The position numbers and the translations under genes are program-made. Below are positions 43,301-55,200 of a stretch of DNA of 64,000 bases, piece after piece. The notes below the pieces were generated by a model. That model worked only from the letters and a program-made list of their open reading frames with translations, made no database searches and was not told the DNA's origin. Within the stretch, counting starts at the first letter, position 1; the number at the start of each line of letters is the position of its first letter. This stretch comes from Tubulanus polymorphus (taxonomy: Eukaryota; Nemertea; Palaeonemertea; Tubulaniformes; Tubulanidae): assembly GCF_964204645.1 (NCBI RefSeq), contig NC_134034.1:13769962-13833961 (forward strand), in the 5' to 3' direction.

Positions 43301-46300
43301 ATAAATGAGATCCGAACAGTCATTCATAATTATGAACTTTCACCCGCAAAGAAAAGAAAAAAGAGCTGTTAGATGTAGAACTATCTCCCAGAAATATTAA
43401 CCGTTTGCAAAGCTTGAAGATATTGAAACAAAGAGAACAATGCACTCTAGAAACCACTGGTCTGATTGTTAGACATACACCTACGTGATGGAGCAAGAAA
43501 ACCAGTCTCTCGTGTAACCGTGTGATATTAGTGTTTTAGGAAGTCATTTATCATAACACGCATTAACAAAATACAGTAAAACCCCAATAAAACCCGCTTC
43601 ATGCGGTTTATTTCAAAACGATGAAATTATTTAATCCAGTTTTATGAGAAAACCAAATTGAACATAATTGAACATAGATTTACAGGTCTCATCCTCCCAC
43701 AGCAGGAATTCGAACCTGATGGCATCAAGACTCAACCAGAGCATGAAACCCTGCCACACTAGACCGAGTGCGCAGCTTAGATGATGTCATTATTAGCCGA
43801 CGATTATCAGAAATTCCCGTTTTATTTAAGCCCGGGTTTTTCCATTTACAATTTATCCTCAGGGATTATACAACGTGCAATCTGATTGGTGCCGCAAGTT
43901 TTGGTGCACCTAAACCCGCGCACGCGGTCTAGTGTGGCAGGGGTTCGTGCCGTGGTTGAGTGTAGCATTGCCATCAGGTTTGAATCCCTGCCGAGGGAGG
44001 ATGAAGTGGACTGTAAATCCAGATAAAATCCGATCCAGATGAAGCGGTTTGTTATGATATATAAAAAACGGATGCAATTGTTTTGTCTACCTTTTCGTTT
44101 CCGAGCTGCAACAAGTCGTGTTGTTTATGAGTAATTCATAGTTACCGGTAGAGATCACTCTATTGAGCCGTTATTTCAAAAGTTGGAAAAATGTTGTTGC
44201 CGAAGTGAGATTGAAGCGATGAACAATAGGCCTGAATGGCGACTGAGGTATAGTAGTATTTAGATGCACAGGCCTTTGGTCAGTCACTAACAAAATTTTC
44301 AAGAAAATTCAAGGAATCTTTTAGGACTGTTTACATCAATCTCACCTCTGCCGTTAAATAAGCGATTCCTAAAATGAGGCCATTATCGCAGGTTTTTGTC
44401 TGAATAACCGTGACGACATGTATGCATTGTTGTGTAACACGGCTGGGGGAATGAAATCTTTATACAGCGGGGGATATTGTACTTACCTTTTCGGCGTACT
44501 CCGACGCTATCTGCTGAATTTCCTCCGACTGTAAACCGACTAAAGTTCCGACTGCACTCGCTGTCAATTTACCCTAAAAATGCAGACGCTAATTTACATG
44601 TATAATATATTTACACAAATATCAGCATCAGGTTTAGGGTTTTAGGTAAGATAGACTAGGCCAGACGGAGTTTTCAAACTTTTTCAAATTGAATCTCTTG
44701 AAGGATTCTTGGAAACAATGAAATTCTCATGCAATTCTCTTAGTAGTTTCAACCTCAAGATCGTTTAAAATTACCATTCCGACAAATTAATTTCATAAAG
44801 TTTGTACGTTCTGACTGGTACTGATCAGAAAATTTATCAAAAAGCCATCACTATCCAACTTGTTGGATATCATTTTCAAGTGTGCCTAGGCCTTAATATC
44901 TATAGTCCAAAAAGACAGAGTCTACAGTATGTATATAAAATGCATTCGAAATCAATTAAGGGGAATGCATGCAACGACAAACTTTAAGAACTACAAGGAC
45001 AGACGGTTTAAAAAATGCCGAGCAAAATGTTAAGAAAATAAATCAGTTACCTCATGCTTCGCGGCAGACATGTTTTTCATCAGCATGTTTATACGTTTCT
45101 ATAAATAAAGCAAAATGAGAACGGACACTGAACAAAAATCACCAACAATCGTCTGCCGCCATCAAAAATCAATAAAATCATATATTTTACATTTAACTTT
45201 TTACATCATGCGAGGATTTTTTTTTTCAAAAAAAACGTCGAAAACATTCACGAAACAAAGAGAACGACGCAAAAAATCGGTACCTCTTCTTCAGCGCGTA
45301 GTTCCTCGATAGAGGGCTCTGCTTGTTCGCTGTCCGTGGCTGTCTTCTTCTTCGACGCCGCCTCCTACGTGAAATGAAAAATTATCGCGTTTTTTTTTTA
45401 CGCGGAGAGTGAAGATATTTTTAAACCAAAGCTCGTTAATCTCAACTTATCTCGAAGTACCTCATTGGCTTTAAGCGCTTCACTTCCAATACCATAACGT
45501 CTGAGAGTAGAAAAACGTAAGATCTCAGAACTTTTAGAATGCGACAAAATCAGCAAAATTAGCAAAATCAGCCGCTCTGTGCGGGAGTGTGGCTTACATG
45601 TATATTGATTTTTTGGGATGTGACAAATCTTTCAAAATTGGCCTCTGAATCCAAAAGTTAAAGATTTTGACGATCGTGATACACAAAATGGCCCCAAAAA
45701 CTTTACATTGACGTACAATTGGACGTATAACTGACCTGCCGTATTCGAGTAAAGTTGACTGGACGCGAATCGACTCGTTCGATATTTTATCTGCGTCTTG
45801 GCGTTTATATTTACGAGTTGGTTTGTAAACTTCCTAAAAAAATATAAAATTATCATTCTAATCATTGTTGTGGTCTCTACTGGGGTTTAAGATTTTGAGA
45901 AATATGGATAGAAATTTAAATTTGTAGAGTTTATGCGAATTTATTTCTTACCTTAATCACATTCATGGCATCAGTCGCTGCGGCCTTTGTTTCATTGTAA
46001 GCATCATCCTAAAAATATCATTCAACACGTACATGTACATAGTTTTCATACATAATATGCGAACATGAGTCTGTACATATCTATTAGGCCTACATGTCCA
46101 TCTGCATGCATATATACATGTACACAAGACTGGAATGTACATGGATATTGGACATATCGAATCAACGTGCATTTGTGTTACAAAATGAATGTACATAATC
46201 TTGAGTTGAAACGAATGCACATGTACATGTGTTTAAATGAATGTACAAGTTATAGTATTGAATACTGAATAGTACTGTATATTGTAATAGTTATAATACC

Positions 46301-47599
46301 TCAGGCATGGAATGACTCTTGTGGAATTGTGAAATGGAAAACGCTCTGATGTAATCACCGGTCTCTTCCTTCGTAGCAATAGCTTTCTTTACCAACCACT
46401 ATAGAAATATAGATATTCATAATCAACTACTGTGGAGGCAAACATCATTTCAACAATCGGCCATAAATTAAAGAGAAAAAGGCAAATCAATAACGCAGTG
46501 CGATCTATAGATGTGATAAGGGATTTATGGAGGCGAGTGATTTGATGATGTCACAGGGTGAATCAATTCGCACTAGTGTGGCAGGGGTTCGTGCCGTGGC
46601 TGAGTGTAGCGTTGCCATCAGGTTTGAATCCCTGCCGAGGGACGATGTGGTGGCTGAGTGTAACGATGCCATCAGGTTTGAATCCCAGCTGAGGGACGAT
46701 GCACTGGCTGAGTGTAGCGTTGCCATCAGGTTTGAATCCCTGCCGAGGGACGATGCACTGGCTGAGTGTAGCGTTGCCATCAGGTTTGAATCGCAGCCGA
46801 GGGACGGTGCTATAATAGTTTATCTATGTACCTGTATAACTGGGAAGATATGAATGAAATCTAATCCTTGAATTTGATGAGGTTCGATGCGATGAGGACA
46901 TTTCATACGCGGTAAAACAACCACAATCTTCTCGGTCAACGCGCTAAAAACAAACAAACAATCATTTCACACAATTCAGAATCCTGCTGTTTTCCGGCGC
47001 TGGTTGCAAACTTACATTTTTTGTCCGATCGTCAAATTTTCTTGGAACAACAAATCAACGTCGACGTCGAAGTTACAAGTCGTTATACACCAAGTCATTC
47101 CACCTACAACCTACAATCAACAACTTACAATCAACAACTTACAACTCACAAGATCATATATTGTAAGAACACAGTTCATCATTGAATATCTAGTTTTATA
47201 GCGAATCGTGTTATGATCGAAGAGATAAAATGCCAACCTTGTCGAATGGAGACAGCCCTTTAATTCTCGCGCGGAAATATCCAGCAGCCAACAACAATTC
47301 AACGATCGCCGCTAGTTTTTCACCTTGCTCTTCGTCCTCGCGACTTTCAGCCTAAAATTGAAAATGAGAATTTGCTGAACTACGAACAGAATGGTTGATT
47401 AAACCTGATTCATGAGGCTCTAGTGACTCTCTGCTGTAAGTTATGAATCTGTTTAGGCCAATAAACGTGTCTCGAACTAAGTAAACATATTTCTATATAA
47501 ACGTACTTGGATTAAATTTCCATCAGCGTCGTAAACCGTATTCATTGTCATCTTTGACGAGGCGCGTCGACGCGGCGTTAAAACTCCTGCTGCTGACAT
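40328..47599 (-). CDS. CCDC93: CCDC93, CCC-complex endosomal recycling subunit (18 exons)
   Basis: Subunit of the COMMD/CCDC22/CCDC93 complex, which acts with retriever and WASH to recycle membrane proteins from endosomes. Exons (- strand): 47599-47507, 47351-47238, 47110-47016, 46943-46832, 46398-46300, 46008-45952, 45833-45736, 45500-45461, 45364-45284, 45098-45051, 44573-44487, 42829-42715, 42420-42282, 42080-41852, 41522-41293, 40948-40864, 40585-40472, 40372-40328. All phases match, giving 626 aa against about 631 in human. The N-terminal half is a calponin-homology-like domain ([60 protein letters not shown]). From about residue 300 on it is coiled coil, with [20 protein letters not shown] and [11 protein letters not shown] 5' UTR intron ends just before the ATG (acceptor at 47613, donor at 47946). 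Divergent from ACLY. Confidence 0.96.
42911..43080. mobile_element. Fold-back (inverted-repeat) element
   Basis: The left arm GATTCAAACCTGATGACATC with ACTACACTCAGCCACG is answered by a right arm with CTGAGTGTAGTG and GATGCCATCAGGTTTAAATC, about 60-70 bases per arm. It lies in a CCDC93 intron (exons 11-12). It belongs to the same family as copies at 43686-44012 and 46571-46806. Confidence 0.7.
43686..44012. mobile_element. Fold-back element, larger copy
   Basis: Arms of about 90 bases. The left has GAACCTGATGGCATCAAG and CCCTGCCACACTAGACCG; the right has GGTCTAGTGTGGCAGGGGTT and GCCATCAGGTTTGAATCCC. About 140 bases separate them. GGTTTGAATCCC resembles a tRNA box B, so a tRNA-derived origin is possible. 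Confidence 0.75.
46571..46806. repeat. Tandem ~53-bp expansion of the fold-back arm
   Basis: Four copies of GGCTGAGTGTAGCGTTGCCA plus TCAGGTTTGAATCCCTGCCG and AGGGACGATG. This is the right arm of the fold-back family amplified in tandem, in a CCDC93 intron (between exons 4 and 5). Confidence 0.85.
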
Positions 47600-47947
47600 T
47601 GTGCTCAATCAATCTGAAATTGAAAAAATTTTAATTCGATTTTGACCTTTTTGATAATTAGAGAGGGTGTCCTTTAATTCAGGGTACATGTTGCATTGTT
47701 TTGACGCTATATGGCTAGATTTCTTGGGCGCGCAGGTTGCCACTCAGTGGCCATCGAGAAATTTTGCCGTGTGGGAGGTGGTTCCTCAGGGTTCCAGGAC
47801 CGACCCGGGACAGGTTTTGCCCCCGGCCCCGGCTCAGCCAGGTTTTTTTGTCAAAATTTTAAAAGCCCCTGACTGAATCCCCTGAAGGCTGAATGATGAA
47901 GATTCGAAGTATGATGAAGGAAGTTATGGTCATGATAATATCTTACC

Positions 47948-48368
47948 AGGCGGTTCACAAATTCAAATGTTGGATCAAAAATGTGGGAGTGTGATCAATT
48001 TTTCAGTCGAAATCGAGAGAACTGTCAAAAATCGGTCAATTCAATTCACTTTATTGACAGTTTATACTAAATTGACAATCTATTTACCGAACCGTCGATT
48101 TTTTTCAAAGCCTGTTTTACATTAAAAACATTCGCAAATATGCAAAATCAATTATTAAACGTTGAAAATAAAGGGAAAGATCTTATTCTAATTCGTAGTT
48201 AAAATCACAAATGTGATTCGTCGTTTCGATCAGACTTGAAGAGTTATAAATTTGACCCCGATGACAGGTCAGTGAATAGAGCTGTACAGTATTAATCAGG
48301 ATTATCTCGTTCCAGTGCTTATATCAGCTGTCATTCAGCGAGGTTCTACTGTCCTGCGATCTCTATAG
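47948..48368. promoter_or_regulatory. Probable shared promoter region of CCDC93 and ACLY
   Basis: CCDC93 has a 5' UTR exon ending in donor CCTG|GTAAGA at 47947 on the minus strand. ACLY has a 5' UTR exon ending in ATAG|GTAAGT at 48368 on the plus strand. Both start sites must therefore lie within about 400 bp, back to back. No TATA box position can be fixed. The arrangement is read from splice sites; the promoter itself is inference. Confidence 0.5.
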
Positions 48369-48944
48369 GTAAGTACCACTCGTCTCTACCGATGGTAATT
48401 CTTGATTTAAGGTTTACATCGCAATAAATCGATCTATTTTCATGAAAACTGTCCCAGTCTGGTCAATTCAAATTCAAATTTGTTGGTGTTTATAATTGGA
48501 TTTTGACATGTATTTGAATATATTGATTCATCTGTGCATTTCATGAATTTTGATTGACACTGGCTGAATTTCAACTGGTCAATGAACCAGGTCCACGGGT
48601 GTAGAGAGAAGAGGCGTTTTTTATTGCCAAATATTGGCTAATACATTTTTTGGGAAGTTAGAATAAGTTCAGGCCTACGCCGCCTGGGCCTATAATACTG
48701 ATTGGCCTCCAGTAAACTCCAGAAAATAAAAAGAAAACTGGCCCCATTTGTATTTGTGGTGTTGTTTTCTGTTGTTAAAATACAATTTTTTGAATTTTTT
48801 CCAAATCTAGTACAGCTAAATATAGAGGTCATTGAGAGGTCAGTCTGCATCAATACTTCAAAACATATGTTCAGATTATTTGCTAATAAAGTACGGGCCC
48901 GGGACAAGGTGAAAAATGCATAGTATTTCCAAGTGAAAAATTAA

Positions 48945-49115
48945 ACCAGACACAACTGTGGAACACTGTGGAACTGAATCCGGAGTCAAATTAAACCCAC
49001 CCAACTGTGGAACTGGGTTCAGAGTCAAATTAGACCCACACAACTGTGGAACTGGTTCCAGAATCAAATTAAACCCACACAACTGTGGAACTGGGTCCAG
49101 AGTCAAATGAAACCT
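48945..49115. repeat. Dispersed ~38-bp repeat, 4 tandem copies
   Basis: Four units with CAAATTAAACCCACACAACT and GTGGAACTGGGTCCAGAG, the same family as 22005-22330. They lie in the 5' UTR intron of ACLY and end about 55 bases before the acceptor at 49171. Confidence 0.85.
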
Positions 49116-49214
49116 GCTGATCGACTGCAATCAACATTTTTTCAGAGAAAGTTTGGTTATTTTTTTTTCAGAGTGAGTTAACGACGGGCGATCATTGAAA
49201 TCTAAAATCAAATC

Positions 49215-52200
49215 ATGTCGGCAAAAGCTATCCTAGAAAAAACAGCAAAAACGCTGCTCAACAATCACCTGACTCACGACAAAACATCGGCTAATAGATT
49301 CGCGAGTGTTGATTTGAGGACTGATATCGATGATTTGGTGAAAGAAAGTCCGTGGCTGGCTACTGAGGTAAGATACAGCGTGTCACTGATAGTGTTCGAA
49401 CTGAATCGGAATGGCTACTGCGGCAATAGAGGATCCACCAGGTGTCGTTAGTGTGCAGTAGGATATCAACTACTGCAGTAATAGAGGCTTCCACTTGTGG
49501 CAAGTGAGGATCCACCGGGTGTCACTAGTTATTTGGTTATTCACTTACATTTCGATGATGAAACCTCTCAAATATTGAATATCATCGAATTTACGGCAAA
49601 AAAATATATTTTTACTAAAAATCTGCTTCGAGAATGAAGAAAAAGAGATTTTTTCTTGTTTTTAGAAACTGGTCGTAAAACCAGATCAGTTGATCAAACG
49701 ACGAGGTAAATTAGGTCTAATTAAAGTCGGGGTTAGTTTCGACGAAGTAAAGAAATGGCTCAGCGAACGTCTCGGCAAAGAAATACAGGTATCGTAAACG
49801 TCATTGTGCTTTAGGAGAAAAACAGAATTAAAAAAGGCGAGAAATAAGTAATTTTTTCCGGTCCTAATATTTCCAAGAGTTACGGGTCCAGAAATGGTTT
49901 AGAAGAAGTTTAATTCTGATAATTCAACTATTTTTGAGTCAAACCTTAAATTCACTATAAAACTGTCTACTTATGGCTGCAGTAGAACCGTATATATATA
50001 TATATATCCTTGTACTAGAATCAATTTGAATGAATTGCCAGTGTTGAGATTATGCTAATGAGAATAATAAGATTAGTGTCCGAGGAATCCTTCAGCACTT
50101 CATCAGTGAATATTGTATACGTTGATGAAAGTTGCTTCATCGCTGGCTTAATCAATACATTATTGACACATAGGTCATTTGTACAGTCGACTAAGGCTGG
50201 GAATTAAGACTAGCCTTAATTTTTCATGCCCTATAACCAGGCCATCCCCCCCTCTATTGGTCGGAGCTAAAAAGGCGAATCATATTTTTGAGAAATCATC
50301 GTTTTGTCATGCGTCCTATTTTTCTAGGTCGGCGTTTCGAAAGGAGTCTTGAAGAATTTCATCATCGAACCGTTTTTGCCTCACCAGCAGACGGAGGAGT
50401 ATTACCTGTGTATTTACTGTCACCGTGACGCCGATACTATCCTGTTTCACCACCAGGGCGGCGTCGATATCGGCGACGTCGACAGCAAAGCGATCAAACT
50501 CGATGTCCCGGTAGGTGGCAGCACGAACGCCGCCGAAATCAAGGCAAAATTGTTGACGCATGTTGCGCCTGGCGAACAAGAGTAAGTCAGGGGAGAAATT
50601 ATTTACTTGCCGCTTAATATGAAAAAGAAATTGAAGAATCATCACATTTTAGTTTGAGTACAGTCATGTCGTCGATTGAAATTGGGTTAAAAATTGCAAC
50701 AAAGCACAAAAATTATTGAATGTTTTTCCTTCTTTCTGAGGCCGATTACCCGGTTGATTTTAGACGCCGTACGACAATGATTTATTAAGTTCTGTTTGTA
50801 TTTCAGTTTGCTCGCCAGTTTTATCGTAACGTTGTACGAATTTTTCCAGACAATGTATTTCACTTATCTCGAGATAAACCCGCTAGGTAAGTGTGTCTCG
50901 ACGAGTTGTTGACGGCCGGTTCAAATTCGGGCTGAATCTCGGGCTATCATTTATCTAGTGGTCTCACACACAAACTCAAAACTGAACTGAACTTCAATGC
51001 ATTTGAATTCATATGTGTTGAAGACAATCAGAACTGATAAGAAATGTCCTACTGATAAGCAGTGATAGTCATCTTTAACTGATAAGACGATGGTGTGTGC
51101 GTAAGGTCCGTTGACCCCGCCGGGTCAGCGCTAGTAGTGGCAGACGCACTTTTTAGAATTCGGACTTGTTTATGAAGAGAATATCGAATATTTCATCAAA
51201 ATCTACGAGACCTGTCTATGTCCGTAACAATTCTAAAACCGATGTAACAACTTAACTCGAGACCAGTCTTATGATGATTTAAAACGACCTTTTGTCTCGG
51301 GTTTTGCTTTGAAATAAGAATCGAGGAAACGTAGATAAAACATCAGCCTTTTATTTCAGAATGAATGAATGTTTTTGAAATGTATTTTTTTCCTCTATTG
51401 TTTCTAGTTGTAACCGGTGGTAAAGTGCACATTCTGGACGTAGCTGCTAAACTCGATCAGTGCGCAGAATATATGTGTAAAACTAAATGGGGCGAGATTG
51501 ACTTTCCGCCACCGTTCGGTCGCGAGGCGCTACCCGAGGAGGCGTACATCGCGGACCTCGACGCGAAAAGTGGCGCGTCATTAAAACTGACCATTCTAAA
51601 TCCGACCGGTCGAATCTGGACGATGGTCGCCGGGGGCGGAGCTTCGGTTATATACGCGTAAGTTACCTACACGGCTGCCTTCATGGATCCCCCTATGACA
51701 TCATTAAAAAAATCTATAGACCCTTTCAAAAAATATGTCTGCCGCAAGGAATACCCCTATGACATCTTAAAAAAATGTAAAGACCCTTCCAAAAAATATG
51801 TCTGTCATTAGGAAATCCCCCAATGACATCATCAAAAAAATCTATAGACCCTTTCAAAAAACATGTCTGCCACAAGAAAATCCCCCTATGACATCATCAA
51901 AAAAATTTATAGACCTTTTCAAAAAATATGTCTGCCACAAGGAAATCCCCCTATGACATCATCGAATTGATTGATTAAAAGTTCTAGGAAAGAAGCTGTA
52001 TACCATAAATATCTTCAAATGACATCAACAAATTTTTTTTTAATGACAATTCAAAGATGAATTCTAGGAATTCTCGCAGACATCGTTAGATTCTTACTGC
52101 TACACGTATTCATTTTAGGGATACTATTTGCGATCTAGGTGGCGCCTCTGAACTGGCGAATTACGGCGAGTATTCCGGAGCCCCGAGCGAGGAACAAACG

Positions 52201-55200
52201 TATCAATACGCGAAAACAGTTCTTACTCTGATGACGAAATTTAAACGCGACGAAGGTAAGAAAGAGTAGGAAGAGGGGAGGAGGACTTGAGTTCCCTCGG
52301 CAGGTATGAGACTTAACAACAGTGTTAACCCCAACAGGTTTAGCCCAGGTCACGAGTCGGCCACACTTACATGCGGTACCAATCGGATTGCCTGTTGTAT
52401 AATCACTGAGGCAAATACACGGATTGTTATAGATAGAAAAACCCGGGGCTAAGATGAAATGTGATTTCTGATTGGAGGCTGATATTCATGTAAAGGGCAG
52501 GGTTTCAGGCAGTGGCGGAGTCTCGACGATATTCAGACTCGAATCCTTGCTGAGGAAGGGTGTGTCGAGTTCATACTTAAAATGGTTCTAAAACTGATTG
52601 TGATGGAATTTGTTTAAAGAAATTATTGTTTGTTATTATTTCCGGAACAGTCTATGCACCCGACTGGAAAGGGGTGAAAGGTAATGATAATCGTGTGTTG
52701 TTCATGTTTAGAATCAGTAGTTTCTGTTTGATTTCCCCCTCGTTTGCGAATGTTCAAAATCATTACGTTATTAATCAATACTCATGTACAGCCTTTCGAG
52801 TTCCACAGTTGTGAGTTTGAGTTAGAATATTTCATTTTGAAATATTTTACTGTCAATCAAGATTCAAGATTTAACCCACAACTGTGCAACTGGTTTTCAA
52901 TTAGCTTAGGAAACTGTGCAACTGGTTTTCAATTAGCTTAGGAAATTGTTTTAGATTGCAGATACTGCACTTATTTCTATGATCAAGATAATTGAGTAAA
53001 CCGGCGCTGAATTTCAGAAATTCCAATCAAATCTGATTTTATTCGGTTAAACAAAAAATTCATTTTAGATTATATTTAATTTAAATGATTTATCTTTTAT
53101 GTTATACATGTATCATCTTCACTCGTCAAGGGATTCGAACCCACTACACTAAAGCTGTTCCCCGAACCCCTTGACCTCACGAGTCGTTGGAGTCGTTACT
53201 AGCCGACCAGAATCCGGTCGGGCCAATCATAGCGCTTGTAACAAACTGAGCTTCTATTGGTTTTCCCGTTAAATGGACCAATAAGCGAACGTTTTACCGA
53301 ACAAGGAAGTATTTCGCAAATCGATATATGACGTCATACACAACAGCGCCAGTAATGAACTCACGTGTCGTGAGGCCAGGGGGCGCTGGTGGAAGTGAGT
53401 TTCGGGAGCGATACCCACACCCCTGGCAAGCGAGGATGTACATGTTTATGTTTAATCAGAAAAGTATTGCATCAAAAAATCATGAGTTGGAACGAGTTGA
53501 GTTTGAGCAGAGTTTAGAATCAATTGAGAAAAAGAGAATCCGAGAATCTGATTCTTCTAATGACTGAAATGATCAGGATTCGTTTTTATTTCGTATTTCA
53601 GGTAAAGTGTTGATAATCGGTGGAGGAATCGCTAATTTCACGAACGTCGCCGCGACGTTTAAAGGAATCGTTCGCGCTCTACGAGAATACCAGCTGCGTC
53701 TGATCGATCACAGCGTGTCGATATTCGTACGTCGAGGTGGACCGAACTTCCAAGAGGGTCTACGCGTCATGCGGGAACTCGGAGAAACATTAGGTAAACA
53801 TTTCAAACCACGTCTTTAGAAAATATGGCTGCCTACATTAATATTCACAAGTGAAAAACGAAATCAATTTTGTGCGATTATTTGAAACCCTGGGAAAATA
53901 GAAACCAAAACAATTGTTTAATTTTTTAGTGAAATCGATCTATCCTGTTAATGCTGATTGCTGAGGTCTTTGATAGAATATAAAAATCAGGAAGAAATAA
54001 TTTCCTCGATGACTCGTTGAATTTCCGATACTTTTTGCAGGTTTATGAATTAGTTTCTCATCTACGATATTTTTAGGGGTTCCCATCCACGTATTCGGAC
54101 CAGAGACTCACATGACGGCGATCGTCGGTATGGCGCTCGGAAAACGTGAGATCGTTCAACCAAAATACGAGAAACAAATGACCACCGCGAATTTCTTACT
54201 CCCCGGGGCGGTAAGTTGAAACCTAACGCTATAGCTAAATATTGAGATAAAAAGATGATTCGGTTGTTAGGATAAAAAAATTTCCAACGCTTAAATGGAG
54301 TTGATGCAATAAACAATAAACTGAATTGCGATAAGTTTTCTCCAGTCAAATCAGTTCGGGTCGTGTTTGAATCTGATTATTACTGATAACAGCTAATTTC
54401 ACAGGAGGGCAGTTTCATGGAAGTATTGAAGCTTACACCAGTGATATTTTAGATATTAGGAAATATGAAGTGAACGAGATCAAATAAACCAGAAATAAAT
54501 TTGAGACTCTTTTCAAAACCAAAAACTTGAGTTAAGAAAAAAACTCTCTGATTTAAAGCAAAGATTTTAATTTAAAACTCTTTCATGGAACTGGTCCTCA
54601 ACTGGGCTTAAGTAATTCTAATGTCATGCTCGCATTGCCTTAATGATAATCCCACTTGAAATTTGAAAGAAGTTCAAAGTTCAAAAAGGAAGCTCATGGA
54701 TCCAGTTGTGCTATAGTGAAACTGGATCCTGTTATTGGAAGCACTTTTATTAATTAAAGCTGTATTCGATTTTCTATATTCTGCATTTTTTAGCCGAATG
54801 TAAGTAACAAAAAAATAAAGTATTTTAAGCGTGTTCGATGTCCTAATTTATGTTGCACGTAGCTGTGTTATATTCTGGTTTGATTGCTGATAGCTTTAGG
54901 CTTTGTATATATGTATTACAATATAGGGCCCAGTTACACAGACATCACTTATGTAGCATAAAACTGAATAAAGTCTTTGACTTTGTGAGATTTGCTACAG
55001 AACCAAAATGGGCTTAGACTAGTCTTAAGTTATTAGACTGGCTTTAGAACGAAATGGGCTAAGACTAAAGTTGTTAGATTGGCTGTATGACCACAGTGAC
55101 ATCAGACTGGTCCTAACTCTATATAAGTCTTGACTTTGTAACTGGTCGCTGAAATTAATGTAACTTTGAGACCTGCTAAGAATTTGCCATTTCAAATATG

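Noticed and set aside
46505-46853. Repeat proteins on both strands in a CCDC93 intron
   Set aside because: They are translations of the four-copy 53-bp repeat.
48876-49130. Minus-strand repeat peptide with VPQLCG
   Set aside because: It translates the dispersed 38-bp repeat in the ACLY 5' UTR intron.
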